DNA of 15,885 nucleotides from Peptostreptococcaceae bacterium (GTDB lineage: Bacteria > Bacillota > Clostridia > Peptostreptococcales > Peptostreptococcaceae). Within the stretch, counting starts at the first letter, position 1. Every line of letters begins with the position of its first letter. A model generated the notes under the pieces. That model was given only the letters and a program-made list of their open reading frames with translations, ran no database searches and was not told the origin of the DNA. This document shows positions 1 to 7,566 of this stretch, piece by piece. The DNA lies in contig JAFOOW010000058.1 in NCBI GenBank assembly GCA_017425305.1, forward strand, positions 1-15,885, in the 5' to 3' direction. A program made the position numbers and the translations under genes.

Positions 1-1853
1 AATGGAGCACCAGCTCTTCTACCACATGGAGTATTACCAGTCTTCTTACCGTAAACAACGTTTGAAGTTATTGTTAAAACTGATTGAGTATGAACTGAAT
101 TTCTATAAGTTTTATTCTTTCTTATTTTGTTCATCATAGACTCAACTAAGTATATAGCTATATCATCAACTCTATCATCGTTGTTTCCGTATTTTGGATA
201 GTCTCCTTCGATTTCAAAGTCAACAGCTACACCAGCTTCGTTTCTTATAGTTTTAACTTTAGCATATTTTATAGCAGATAATGAGTCAGCAGCAACTGAT
301 AAACCAGCTATACCACAAGCCATAGTTCTGAATACATCTCTATCATGTAAAGCCATTTCTAATGCTTCATAAGAATACTTATCATGCATGTAGTGGATTA
401 CGTTTAATGTATTTACATATAAGTTAGCTAACCAATCAGTGAATGGTTCGAATCTTTCCATTACTTTATCGTAATCTAAGTATTCATCCATTATTGGTTC
501 GAATCTTGGCCCTACTTGAGCACCAGACTTTTCGTCAACCCCACCGTTTATAGCGTATAATAATGTCTTAGCTAAGTTAACTCTTGCTCCGAAGAATTGC
601 ATTTGCTTACCTATTCTCATAGCAGATACACAACAAGCTATACCGTAGTCATCTCCCCAGTAAGGTCTCATTAAGTCGTCGTTTTCATATTGAACTGAAC
701 TTGTATCTATAGATACTTTAGAACAGAAATCTTTGAATCCTTGTGGGAAATCTTTAGACCATAATACTGTTAAGTTTGGTTCTGGAGATGGTCCTATATT
801 GTAAAGAGTATTTAAAACTCTGAATGAGTTCTTAGTTACTAATGTTCTACCATCTATACCTTGACCACCTATAGATTCTGTTACCCAAGTTGGGTCTCCA
901 GAGAATAATTCATTGTAATCAGGAGTTCTTAAGAACTTAACCATTCTTAATTTCATTACGAAGTGGTCCATTAATTCTTGAACTTCTTCTTCAGTTATAG
1001 TTCCAGCAGCTAAATCTCTTTCGAAGTATATATCTAAGAAAGTAGAAGTTCTACCTATTGACATTGCAGCTCCGTTTTGATCTTTTATAGCAGCTAAGTA
1101 AGCGAAGTATAACCATTGTACAGCTTCTCTTGAGTTAGTAGCTGGTCCAGATATATCAAATCCGTAAGTTTGAGCCATTCTCTTTAATGCTTCTAAAGCT
1201 TTTATTTGATCAGATATTTCTTCTCTTAATCTTATTGTATCTTCATCCATACAAGAAACTTCTAAAGAAAGTTTTTGTTCTTGTTTATCTTGTATTAATC
1301 TATCAACACCGTATAAAGCAACTCTTCTGTAGTCACCTATTATTCTTCCTCTTCCGTAAGCATCTGGTAAACCAGTTATTATACCAGATTTTCTTGCAGC
1401 TCTCATTTCAGTAGTATAAGCATCGAATACCCCTTGGTTGTGAGTTTTTCTGTACTTAGTGAATATTTCACTAACTTGTGGATCACACTTGAATCCGTAA
1501 GCTTCACAAGAAGTTTCAACCATTCTTATACCACCTTCAGGCATTATAGCTCTCTTTAAAGGTGCGTCAGTTTGGAAACCAACAACTGTTTCTAATTCTT
1601 TATCTAAGTATCCTGCAGCATATGCATCTATAGCAGATACAGTTTTAGTATCTACATCTAATGTTCCCCCATTGTCTCTTTCCTTTTTGAAAAGATCCAT
1701 AGCCTTATCCCATAATTTTTTAGTATTTTCTGTAGCTCCAGCTAAGAAAGAGTCATCTCCTTCATATGGAGTGTAGTTTGCTTGGATGAACCCTCTAACG
1801 TCTATTTCCTTAGTCCATCTACCAGTTTTGAAACCTTGCCATGCATTTTTCAT
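1..1853 (-). CDS. pflB: Formate acetyltransferase (pyruvate formate-lyase), 3' end cut off by the window
   Basis: Glycyl-radical enzyme that cleaves pyruvate with CoA to acetyl-CoA and formate in the cytosol during fermentation. The minus strand reads 617 codons from an ATG at 1853, beginning [13 protein letters not shown], a typical PFL N-terminus. The adjacent catalytic cysteines lie in IACCVSAM (C407 and C408; codons at 630-635). The last readable residues, [12 protein letters not shown], match the conserved GNTPDGRRAGAP stretch except for Cys in place of Asp. The family is usually about 740-760 residues, so roughly 125 residues are missing, including the C-terminal glycyl-radical loop. 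A strong Shine-Dalgarno (AAGGAGGC, 1861-1868) fixes the start. No activating enzyme (PflA) is in view; it could lie beyond position 1. The gene is divergent from the antiporter remnant. Identification is secure from long, family-wide similarity, and other glycyl-radical enzymes fit less well because of the CC pair and the N-terminus. Confidence 0.96.
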   Translation of the reverse strand, partial: MKNAWQGFKTGRWTKEIDVRGFIQANYTPYEGDDSFLAGATENTKKLWDKAMDLFKKERDNGGTLDVDTKTVSAIDAYAAGYLDKELETVVGFQTDAPLKRAIMPEGGIRMVETSCEAYGFKCDPQVSEIFTKYRKTHNQGVFDAYTTEMRAARKSGIITGLPDAYGRGRIIGDYRRVALYGVDRLIQDKQEQKLSLEVSCMDEDTIRLREEISDQIKALEALKRMAQTYGFDISGPATNSREAVQWLYFAYLAAIKDQNGAAMSIGRTSTFLDIYFERDLAAGTITEEEVQELMDHFVMKLRMVKFLRTPDYNELFSGDPTWVTESIGGQGIDGRTLVTKNSFRVLNTLYNIGPSPEPNLTVLWSKDFPQGFKDFCSKVSIDTSSVQYENDDLMRPYWGDDYGIACCVSAMRIGKQMQFFGARVNLAKTLLYAINGGVDEKSGAQVGPRFEPIMDEYLDYDKVMERFEPFTDWLANLYVNTLNVIHYMHDKYSYEALEMALHDRDVFRTMACGIAGLSVAADSLSAIKYAKVKTIRNEAGVAVDFEIEGDYPKYGNNDDRVDDIAIYLVESMMNKIRKNKTYRNSVHTQSVLTITSNVVYGKKTGNTPCGRRAGAP

Positions 1854-2119
1854 AATGATAGCCTCCTTAAGTTTTACATTATAAAATATTTTGAAATTAA
1901 ATCTAGCTAGATGTTTTTTTAACAAATTCATAATATCATAAAGTTAGTATTTTGTATACAGAATTTTGAGTTTATGATTAAAATTTAATATCTATTGTAT
2001 ATCTATGTAAATACCCCATAAATTGGAATTAAAACGTTTTTTATGGAAAAATATTACATTTTTTATATACATATAAAAAATTCAATATGAATATCTATTT
2101 AATAAGGGGTGAGGAGAGT
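1854..2119. other. Divergent intergenic region between pflB and the antiporter gene
   Basis: This very AT-rich 266-bp stretch must hold promoters for both flanking genes. On the minus strand a TATAAT hexamer (1878-1883) lies just upstream of the pflB ribosome binding site, but no recognisable -35 stands 17 bases further up, so it is weak. A 10-bp palindrome, AAAACGTTTT (about 2033-2042), is the only other striking motif. No small gene or structured RNA was seen. Confidence 0.5.
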
Positions 2120-3069
2120 ATGGTAGCAGTAGCAATTCTGTTTTTATTAGGTTTTATAATGATAACAAAAGGAGCAGACATATTCATTGACTCAATAATA
2201 TCGGTGGCTAAAAAGACTAACATACCAGAGATGGTCTTAGGAGCTACAATAGTAGCTTAGCAACGACTTTTCCAGAACTAACTGTATCACTATGTGCATC
2301 TATTCAAGGTCATACAACAATGAGTTTAGGAAATGCTATTGGATCAATAATATGCAATACAGGATTAGCACTTGGATTAGTTGCATTAATAAAGCCTTTT
2401 AAAATTACAAAAGATGTATTTAACTCTAAAGCTATATTATTAATGATAGCAACTATAACTTTAATAGTTTTATGCTTTGATGGAAAAATAAATAAGTTTG
2501 ATTCTATTATATTGTTAGTAGTGCTATGTATATACATGTATAGTAATTATAGAAGTGTACCAAAGACTAAGATGAGAACAGAGGTAGTAAGTAATAAATT
2601 TAACTCTAAACTAGAACCTTTAAAGTTAGCAATGTTATTTTTAATAGGTATAACTATGATGATAGTAGGTTCTAAGTTATTAGTTAATAATGGAGTTATA
2701 ATAGCTGGTGCAATAGGAATTCCACAAGCAGTAATCAGCTTAACTGTAATTGCATTAGGAACATCACTACCAGAACTAGTATCATGTTTAACTGCAATAA
2801 AGAAAAATCATAATGCAATATCAGTAGGAAATATATTAGGTGCAAACATATTAAATATAGTTTCTGTTTTAGCTTTTTCAGCAATATTTAATGATATTCC
2901 AATATTATCTCAAACCTCTAGGGTAGACTTTCCATTTATGATAGTATTATTGGTTATATTAATAGTACCTACATTTATGAAACAAAAGCTATATAGAACT
3001 CAGGGCCTACTTATGTTATTAAGTTATATTACATATTTAGTTACATTATATTTTATGTACATAGTATAA
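2120..3069 (+). pseudogene. CaxA-type calcium/sodium antiporter, broken by a one-base frameshift
   Basis: Membrane exchanger of the Ca2+/cation antiporter (NCX) family, normally about 310-320 residues with two inverted alpha-repeats. An ATG at 2120 behind GGGGTGAGGAGAG opens a frame MVAVAILFLLGFIMITKGAD that continues to GATIVA and then stops at TAG 2258-2260. The family-typical continuation LATTFPELTVSLCASIQGH is read in the -1 frame from 2257 and runs without interruption to TAA 3067-3069. The second alpha-repeat is intact (VIALGTSLPELVSC and VGNILGANILNIVS). Loss of one base near 2253-2257, for example A from GTAAGCTTA, would restore an ordinary reading. The broken segment is the ion-binding signature of repeat 1, so neither piece is likely to transport alone. 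The downstream part has an internal ATG at 2320 with no good ribosome binding site. The lesion could be a true mutation or a sequencing error; I see no slippery heptamer that would support programmed frameshifting. Confidence 0.85.
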
Positions 3070-3105
3070 AAGTAAGGTATGCGATGCATGCCTTACTTTT
3101 GTTTT
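3068..3105 (+). terminator. Rho-independent terminator of the antiporter gene
   Basis: A 15-bp stem (3068-3082 with 3086-3100, one G-U pair, loop GAT) starts within the stop codon of the antiporter reading frame. It ends in TTTT followed by GTTTT. This separates the antiporter from the helicase. Confidence 0.85.
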
Positions 3106-3143
3106 AAAAGAATATATTCATATGTATTGGGATAAAATATTAA

Positions 3144-3172
3144 TTGCATATTACTGAAAATAAATATATAAT
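3144..3172 (+). promoter_or_regulatory. Sigma-A promoter of the DEAD-box helicase gene
   Basis: TTGCAT (3144-3149) and a perfect TATAAT (3167-3172) are separated by exactly 17 bases. They lie downstream of the antiporter terminator and about 40 bases upstream of the helicase start codon. Transcription would start near 3179, giving a short leader of about 35 nt. Confidence 0.75.
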
Positions 3173-3214
3173 TGATAAGGTTAATATAAATCGATAACGG
3201 AAAGGAAGCAACAC

Positions 3215-4807
3215 ATGAATATAGTTAAATTCGAAGATTTACAAATAAATGACAACATAAAAAGAGCTGTATTAGAAATGGGATTCGAAGAGCCATCTCC
3301 AATACAAGCACAAGCAATACCAAGAATACTAACTGGTATAGATGTTATAGGACAAGCTCAGACAGGTACGGGAAAAACTGCAGCTTTCAGTATACCTATA
3401 CTAGAAATGGTAGATCCAGAAGATAAGAGTTTACAAGCAGTAGTTCTATGTCCGACAAGAGAACTTGCTATACAGGTATCTACTGAAATAAGAAAAATAG
3501 GTAAGTACATGCACGGAATAAAAACATTACCAGTATACGGTGGACAACCTATAGATAGACAAATAAAATCTTTAAAAAGTGGAGTACAAGTAGTTATAGG
3601 AACTCCAGGTCGTGTTATAGATCATATAAATCGTAAAACTTTAAAAATGGATAAAGTTAAAATGGTTATATTAGATGAAGCGGATGAAATGTTAGATATG
3701 GGGTTCAGAGAAGATATCGAAATGATATTAGATAAAACTCCAGAAGAAAGACAAACTACTTTCTTCTCAGCAACTATGCCAAAAGGTATATTAGATCTTA
3801 CAAAGAAGTTCCAAAAAGATCCAGAGCATATAAAGGTTGTTAGAAAAGAACTTACAGTTCCAAATATAAAACAATATTATATAGAAACAAAGTCAGCTAA
3901 CAAGTTAGAAGTATTATGCCGTTTAGTAGACGTATACGACCCTAAGTTATCAGTTGTATTCTGTAATACAAAAAGAGGTGCTGATGAACTAGTTAGTGAT
4001 TTACAAGCTAGAGGATACTTTGCAGATGCATTACACGGAGATTTAAAGCAAACTCAAAGAGATATAGTAATGGACAAGTTTAGAAACGGGACTATAGATA
4101 TATTAGTTGCAACAGATGTAGCTGCTAGAGGAATAGACGTAGATGATGTTGAAGCTGTATTTAACTACGACCTACCACAAGATGAAGAATACTATGTACA
4201 CAGAATAGGAAGAACAGGTAGAGCAGGAAGAACTGGTATATCATTCACTTTCGTATTCGGTAAAGAAATGAGAAAGATGAAAGATATAGAAAGATATACT
4301 AAGTCTAAGTTAGAAAAGCATGCTATACCATCAATAGCTGATGTAGAAGAAAAGAAAGTGAGTTCATTCTTCCAAGAAGTTAAATCAACTATAGAAGAAG
4401 GTCACTTAACTAAGCAAATACAATGGTTAGAAAACTTCTGTAAAGAAGAAGATTATGATACACTAGATATAGCAGCAGCTTTAGTTAAATTAGCTTTAGG
4501 TGAAGAAAATAAAGAAGAAATAATCGAAGAACCATCATACACTGGAGCAGAAGCAGGTATGGTAAGATTATTCATAAATATAGGAAGAAAGCAAAAAGTT
4601 CAAGCTAGGGATATAGTTGGAGCTATAGCAGGAGAAGTTGGAATACCAGGTAAATTAGTAGGAACAATAGATATATATGATAAATACACTTTCGTAGAAG
4701 TTCCTAAAAATACTGCTAAGAAGGTTCTTGATAAAATGAAGAACATAAAAATAAAAGGTAACAAGATAAACATAGAAAGAGCTAATACTAAGAAAAGATC
4801 TAAGTAA
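3215..4807 (+). CDS. DEAD-box ATP-dependent RNA helicase with DbpA-type RNA-binding domain
   Basis: Cytosolic ATP-dependent RNA remodelling enzyme, 530 residues. All helicase motifs are visible in order: Q motif (FEDLQ to SPIQAQAIP, residues 6-36), Walker A AQTGTGKT (48-55), PTRELA (80-85), TPGR (130-133), DEAD (154-157), SAT (185-187), VVFCNT (247-252), VATDVAARGID (298-308) and HRIGRTGRAG (329-338). After a helical linker, residues of about 449-510 (MVRLFINIGRKQKVQARDIV and following) form a DbpA/YxiN-type RRM fold. In E. coli DbpA and B. subtilis YxiN this domain directs the helicase to 23S rRNA hairpin 92. A role in ribosome assembly is therefore the likely one, by inference. The tail ANTKKRSK is basic. 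The start has AAAGGA eight or so bases upstream. The gene has its own sigma-A promoter and a hairpin just after the stop. The family is certain, the exact orthologue (dbpA or cshA-like) less so. Confidence 0.96.
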   Translation: MNIVKFEDLQINDNIKRAVLEMGFEEPSPIQAQAIPRILTGIDVIGQAQTGTGKTAAFSIPILEMVDPEDKSLQAVVLCPTRELAIQVSTEIRKIGKYMHGIKTLPVYGGQPIDRQIKSLKSGVQVVIGTPGRVIDHINRKTLKMDKVKMVILDEADEMLDMGFREDIEMILDKTPEERQTTFFSATMPKGILDLTKKFQKDPEHIKVVRKELTVPNIKQYYIETKSANKLEVLCRLVDVYDPKLSVVFCNTKRGADELVSDLQARGYFADALHGDLKQTQRDIVMDKFRNGTIDILVATDVAARGIDVDDVEAVFNYDLPQDEEYYVHRIGRTGRAGRTGISFTFVFGKEMRKMKDIERYTKSKLEKHAIPSIADVEEKKVSSFFQEVKSTIEEGHLTKQIQWLENFCKEEDYDTLDIAAALVKLALGEENKEEIIEEPSYTGAEAGMVRLFINIGRKQKVQARDIVGAIAGEVGIPGKLVGTIDIYDKYTFVEVPKNTAKKVLDKMKNIKIKGNKINIERANTKKRSK

Positions 4808-4820
4808 TTAGGTACAAATT

Positions 4821-4869
4821 CACCTCCTTTTGAATATACTGAAATAGGTATTCAAAAGGAGGTGTTTTT
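4821..4869 (+). promoter_or_regulatory. 16-bp perfect hairpin: helicase terminator that contains the Shine-Dalgarno of the next gene
   Basis: The left arm 4821-4836 (CACCTCCTTTTGAATA) pairs perfectly with 4849-4864 (TATTCAAAAGGAGGTG) around a 12-nt loop, and TTTTT follows at 4865-4869. This is a good intrinsic terminator for the helicase. The right arm is also the ribosome binding site AAAAGGAGGTG of the gene starting at 4872. The left arm carries CACCTCCTTT, the same as the anti-Shine-Dalgarno end of 16S rRNA. If transcription reads through, the Shine-Dalgarno would be fully hidden in the stem. Confidence 0.8.
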
Positions 4870-4871
4870 AT

Positions 4872-5180
4872 ATGCCTGAAAGTGTAATGCAACTGTTAAT
4901 ATATATAATAGCTCTTATTATAAGTATTGGCGGAGGATATATCGTAAAATACCTTAGAGGTAAAATAGGAAATGATAAGTTAAATTATTACTATACTATA
5001 ATAAAAACAATAGTAATGAGTATAGAACAAACTCAAGGAAGCTTGTCTGGTATAGAAAAGAAACAGATAGCGATAGAACAAATTAAGAAGTTACTCGGAG
5101 ATAAGGTTACAGAAGAAGAAATTGATAGATTAATAGAAGCTGCTGTTTATGAGATAAAAAAATTAATACAAAGCAAATAA
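4872..5180 (+). CDS. Phage-holin-like small membrane protein, LLH family
   Basis: A 102-residue protein with one N-terminal membrane helix (about residues 5-25, LLIYIIALIISIGGGYIVKY), then a charged helical domain (KYLRGKIGNDKLNYYYTIIK, EQTQGSLSGIEKKQIAIEQIKKLLG) and a closing acidic helix (TEEEIDRLIEAAVYEIKKL). Length, topology and the E(Q)-x-G-S-G-xEKK pattern followed by a DxLIEAAVxEIK end are those of the phage holin LLH (Phi LLH / superfamily 6) family. Holins make membrane holes that release endolysin. Here no endolysin or other phage gene is next to it; the nearest peptidoglycan hydrolase is the amidase at 15572. The start ATG has GGAGG nine bases upstream, but inside the strong hairpin 4821-4864. 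The gene may be a domesticated prophage remnant or a cell-lysis/export helper. The family call is good; the function in this place is unknown. Confidence 0.8.
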   Translation: MPESVMQLLIYIIALIISIGGGYIVKYLRGKIGNDKLNYYYTIIKTIVMSIEQTQGSLSGIEKKQIAIEQIKKLLGDKVTEEEIDRLIEAAVYEIKKLIQSK

Positions 5181-5190
5181 GACTTAAGTG

Positions 5191-5230
5191 AGTGTCTATA
5201 TGAATAATAATCATTATAGACACTTTTGTA
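5191..5230 (+). terminator. Rho-independent terminator of the holin-like gene
   Basis: AGTGTCTATA (5191-5200) pairs with TATAGACACT (5215-5224) and the stem is followed by TTTTGTATAT. It lies ten bases after the stop codon of the holin-like gene. Confidence 0.75.
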
Positions 5231-5237
5231 TATATGT

Positions 5238-5268
5238 AAAAAGAGCTAGTCTTAAATAGACATAGCTC
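5238..5268 (-). terminator. Rho-independent terminator of the aminotransferase gene
   Basis: On the minus strand GAGCTA (5268-5263), then AGAC/GTCT pairing with one bulged base, closes at TAGCTC (5248-5243). TTTTT follows (5242-5238). It lies eight bases past the aminotransferase stop and is separate from the holin terminator, so each convergent gene has its own. Confidence 0.75.
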
Positions 5269-5275
5269 ATAAAAC

Positions 5276-6508
5276 TTAGAATAATAGGTTTAATGATAAA
5301 AGTCGTTTCTTTAATTCTTTCATAATGATAATTTCATCTTCTAAACTATTAGCATCATATGTTACAGAAAATCTTAAGAAATTTCCACAATCATCCCATG
5401 GTACTGTAGAAATTAATGCCTTAGATAATATATATAAACTAGCTTCTTCAGCACTATTAAATTTAACTCCATCTCTAACTCCTATAGGTGCTGGAACATA
5501 AACATAAAAGCTTCCTTTAGGCTTAGAACATTTAAAACCAACATCTGTAAGAATATTAACTAAAAGATTAAATCTTCTAGAATATCTATCTATATTACTA
5601 TTAATTAAATTACAGTTATCAAGAGCATAGGCACCTGCTTTTTGTATAGCTCTAAATTGACCAGAATCAGTATGTCCTTTAACTGTACTATATAACTGTA
5701 TTGCTTTTTTAGAACCTACAACGAAAGCTAGTCTCCAACCAGTCATATTAAAGGCTTTAGATAGAGAGTGAATTTCTATACAAACATCTATTGCACCATC
5801 TATATTTAATATACTTAAAGGTTTATATCCATCATAAACTAAAGGTCCATAAGCTAAATCTGAAATTATGACAATATCATTTTTACGAGCAAAATCTACT
5901 GCTTTTTTATAAAATTCTTTTGTTGCAACTTGACCAGTAGGATTATTTGGATAGTTTAAATATAATAGTTTAGCTCGTTTTAATATAGTATCTGGTATAG
6001 TATCAAAATCTGGATAAAAATTATTTTCATAACATAATGGAAGATTGTATACTTCTCCTCCTAAAAACTTTGAATATGTTCCTAAAACTTGATATGCAGG
6101 AGAGGTCATTAAACATATATCACCAGGATTTATAAAGCACATAGGTAACATTGCTAATACAGGCTTTGAACCTATACCATGAACTATATTTTCTGGAAGT
6201 ATATTATCTAAATTATAAATATTTTTTAGATATCTACAAGCAGCTTCTTGAAATTCAAGTATACCATTGTCTGCATAAAATCTATTTTCAGACTTACCTG
6301 CTTCAATTGATAAAATATTTACTAAAGACATATCAGCCATTTTATCAGGTTCTCCTACACCCATGTCAATAAGCTTAATATCTGGATTTTTTAACTGAGT
6401 TTCTTTAGTAACCTTCTTTATTTTTTCAAACTTATATAATTCAGCTCCGTTGTTAAAAAAAACTTTACCACCCAATCTATCAGCAACTTTATTGTCTATA
6501 AAATCCAC
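5276..6508 (-). CDS. dapL: LL-diaminopimelate aminotransferase-like PLP enzyme
   Basis: PLP-dependent class I/II aminotransferase, 410 residues from a GTG start at 6508. The family interconverts tetrahydrodipicolinate and LL-diaminopimelate with glutamate in lysine and peptidoglycan synthesis. Visible signatures: DNKVADRLGGK at the N-terminus, IDMGVGEPDKMAD, GIGSKPVLAMLP, NYPNNPTG (185-192), and the PLP lysine in SLSKAFNMTGWRL (K251). The C-terminal PKGSFYVYVPAP and STVPWDDCGNFLRFSV are also characteristic. The GTG has GGAGG seven bases upstream (6516-6520). The same frame extends 25 codons further to an ATG at 6583, but that extension (MIILYQKTISLN and on) is unlike the family and has no ribosome binding site, so I reject it. 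The gene stands alone between its terminator and a divergent promoter region. Another amino-acid substrate is possible; the fold and family are certain. Nearby use of dipicolinate by spoVA is suggestive only. Confidence 0.85.
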   Translation of the reverse strand: MDFIDNKVADRLGGKVFFNNGAELYKFEKIKKVTKETQLKNPDIKLIDMGVGEPDKMADMSLVNILSIEAGKSENRFYADNGILEFQEAACRYLKNIYNLDNILPENIVHGIGSKPVLAMLPMCFINPGDICLMTSPAYQVLGTYSKFLGGEVYNLPLCYENNFYPDFDTIPDTILKRAKLLYLNYPNNPTGQVATKEFYKKAVDFARKNDIVIISDLAYGPLVYDGYKPLSILNIDGAIDVCIEIHSLSKAFNMTGWRLAFVVGSKKAIQLYSTVKGHTDSGQFRAIQKAGAYALDNCNLINSNIDRYSRRFNLLVNILTDVGFKCSKPKGSFYVYVPAPIGVRDGVKFNSAEEASLYILSKALISTVPWDDCGNFLRFSVTYDANSLEDEIIIMKELKKRLLSLNLLF

Positions 6509-6772
6509 TATTATTCCTCCTAATTTAATATTTCTATAATATATAATATTTAGGGAGATAGTTTTTTGATACAATATTATCAAATAATGATGAAAATTAT
6601 AAAAAAATAAATTATATTAATATATTAAAATATAAAAACCTTAAAAATAAGGTATTACTATTATTTAGCAGACATAATAAAACAAAACTAATTAAATTTC
6701 ATTGAAGGATAATTAGTATAATATATAGAATTGGTTAGAAGTTATTATAAAACTTGATAGGAGGGGGAACTA
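6509..6772. other. Divergent intergenic region between dapL and spoIIAA
   Basis: This 264-bp AT-rich region holds the sigma-H promoter of spoIIA (given separately). It also holds an 18-bp inverted repeat TTGATA-N6-TATCAA (6566-6583) close to the dapL start, and a weak 6-bp hairpin at 6638-6653. I see no lysine riboswitch or other structured leader in front of dapL, and no small gene. Confidence 0.55.
6704..6733 (+). promoter_or_regulatory. Sigma-H promoter of the spoIIA operon
   Basis: GAAGGATAA (6704-6712) matches the sigma-H -35 consensus RNAGGAWWW in full. After a 12-base spacer, ATAGAATTG (6725-6733) matches RNNGAATWW in all but the last base. Sigma-H control of spoIIA is established in Bacillus subtilis and Clostridioides difficile, so both position and sequence fit. 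Start of transcription near 6740 gives a leader of about 33 nt ending in AGGAGGGGG. Confidence 0.8.
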
Positions 6773-7129
6773 ATGATAAATTTTTCGTTAGACAATAAAA
6801 ACTTAATGGTAGAGCTTTTAGCTACAGAATTAGATCACCATATAGCAAATGAAGTAAGAGAAGAGATAGATTATGTATTAAAGGAAAAACAAGTTAAAAA
6901 TGTAGTATTTAACTTTAAAAATATTAGATTTATGGACTCTTCAGGAATAGGAGTTGTAATAGGAAGATATAAGCAAGTTTCAAGTGAAGGTGGAAAAGTT
7001 GCTGTAATAAATATAAATGATAGAGTTAAGAAAATCTTTGATTTATCTGGTATGAATAAAATAATAGAAGTACATAGTACTTATGAAGATGCAATAAGCT
7101 CGTTTGTAGGGGGAATGAAACATGAATAA
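6773..7129 (+). CDS. spoIIAA: Anti-sigma F factor antagonist
   Basis: A 118-residue STAS-domain protein. When unphosphorylated, it pulls the anti-sigma factor SpoIIAB off sigma-F in the forespore. The phosphorylation site is in [15 protein letters not shown]; the second serine of DSSG (S57) corresponds to Ser58 of B. subtilis. Length and sequence match SpoIIAA closely. It is the first gene of the operon, with an excellent AGGAGGGGG ribosome binding site, and its last eight bases overlap the start of spoIIAB, as expected for translational coupling of the two partners. The phosphatase that reactivates it (SpoIIE) is not in this window. Confidence 0.97.
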   Translation: MINFSLDNKNLMVELLATELDHHIANEVREEIDYVLKEKQVKNVVFNFKNIRFMDSSGIGVVIGRYKQVSSEGGKVAVININDRVKKIFDLSGMNKIIEVHSTYEDAISSFVGGMKHE

Positions 7130-7556
7130 TATTATGGAAGTTAAGTTTTCAGCAAAATCTGAGAATGAGAGTTTCGCAAGAATAATAGTAGCATCTTTTG
7201 CTTCTAAGCTAGATCCTACATTAGATGAACTTGCAGATATAAAAACAGCTGTATCTGAAGCTGTTACAAACTCTATTATACATGGATATGATGAAGATGA
7301 AAGTAAATTTGTTCATATAAAATGTGAAATTGAAGATAAAGAAATAACTATAATTGTTGAAGACTTTGGTAATGGAATTGAAGACTTAGAAATGGCTATG
7401 CAGCCTCTATATACTTCAAAGCCTGAATTAGAAAGATCAGGTATGGGATTCACTGTAATGGAGAGCTTTATGGATGAAGTAGAAGTTTCTTCTAATAAAA
7501 ATGAAGGAACAAGAATAGTTATGAAAAAGAAAATAGATTCATCTAATAGAGAATAG
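7122..7556 (+). CDS. spoIIAB: Anti-sigma F factor and SpoIIAA kinase
   Basis: A 144-residue GHKL-fold serine kinase. It holds sigma-F inactive and phosphorylates SpoIIAA. The N-box [12 protein letters not shown] carries the general base E46 and the Mg2+ ligand N50. The G1 box is [11 protein letters not shown] and the G2 box [11 protein letters not shown]20 in ESFARI is the residue that in B. subtilis contacts sigma-F and SpoIIAA. All these key residues are present. The start at 7122 ([11 protein letters not shown]) lines up with B. subtilis MKNEMHLEFSA and has GGGGG eight to twelve bases upstream, so it is preferred over the internal ATG at 7134. It overlaps spoIIAA by eight bases and is followed by sigF after ten. 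Confidence 0.97.
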   Translation: MNNIMEVKFSAKSENESFARIIVASFASKLDPTLDELADIKTAVSEAVTNSIIHGYDEDESKFVHIKCEIEDKEITIIVEDFGNGIEDLEMAMQPLYTSKPELERSGMGFTVMESFMDEVEVSSNKNEGTRIVMKKKIDSSNRE

Positions 7557-7566
7557 AGGTTTTACT

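Noticed and set aside
1187..1414. Plus-strand open frame inside pflB
   Set aside because: Low-complexity Leu/Phe-rich shadow of the minus-strand pflB reading frame, with no ribosome binding site.
1911..1926. Rex-like half-site (TTGTTAA on the minus strand) upstream of pflB
   Set aside because: The second half-site is missing; the flanking bases do not form the expected inverted repeat.
2031..2047. AAAACGTTTT palindrome as a CcpA cre site for pflB
   Set aside because: The outer TG and CA positions of the cre consensus do not match; only the central CG fits.
2250..2262. Programmed frameshifting in the antiporter gene
   Set aside because: No X-XXY-YYZ slippery heptamer, no internal Shine-Dalgarno at suitable spacing, and the family is not known to use frameshifting.
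6638..6658. Attenuator-like hairpin with T-run on the minus strand upstream of dapL
   Set aside because: Only six base pairs, mostly A-T, in an extremely AT-rich region; probably chance.
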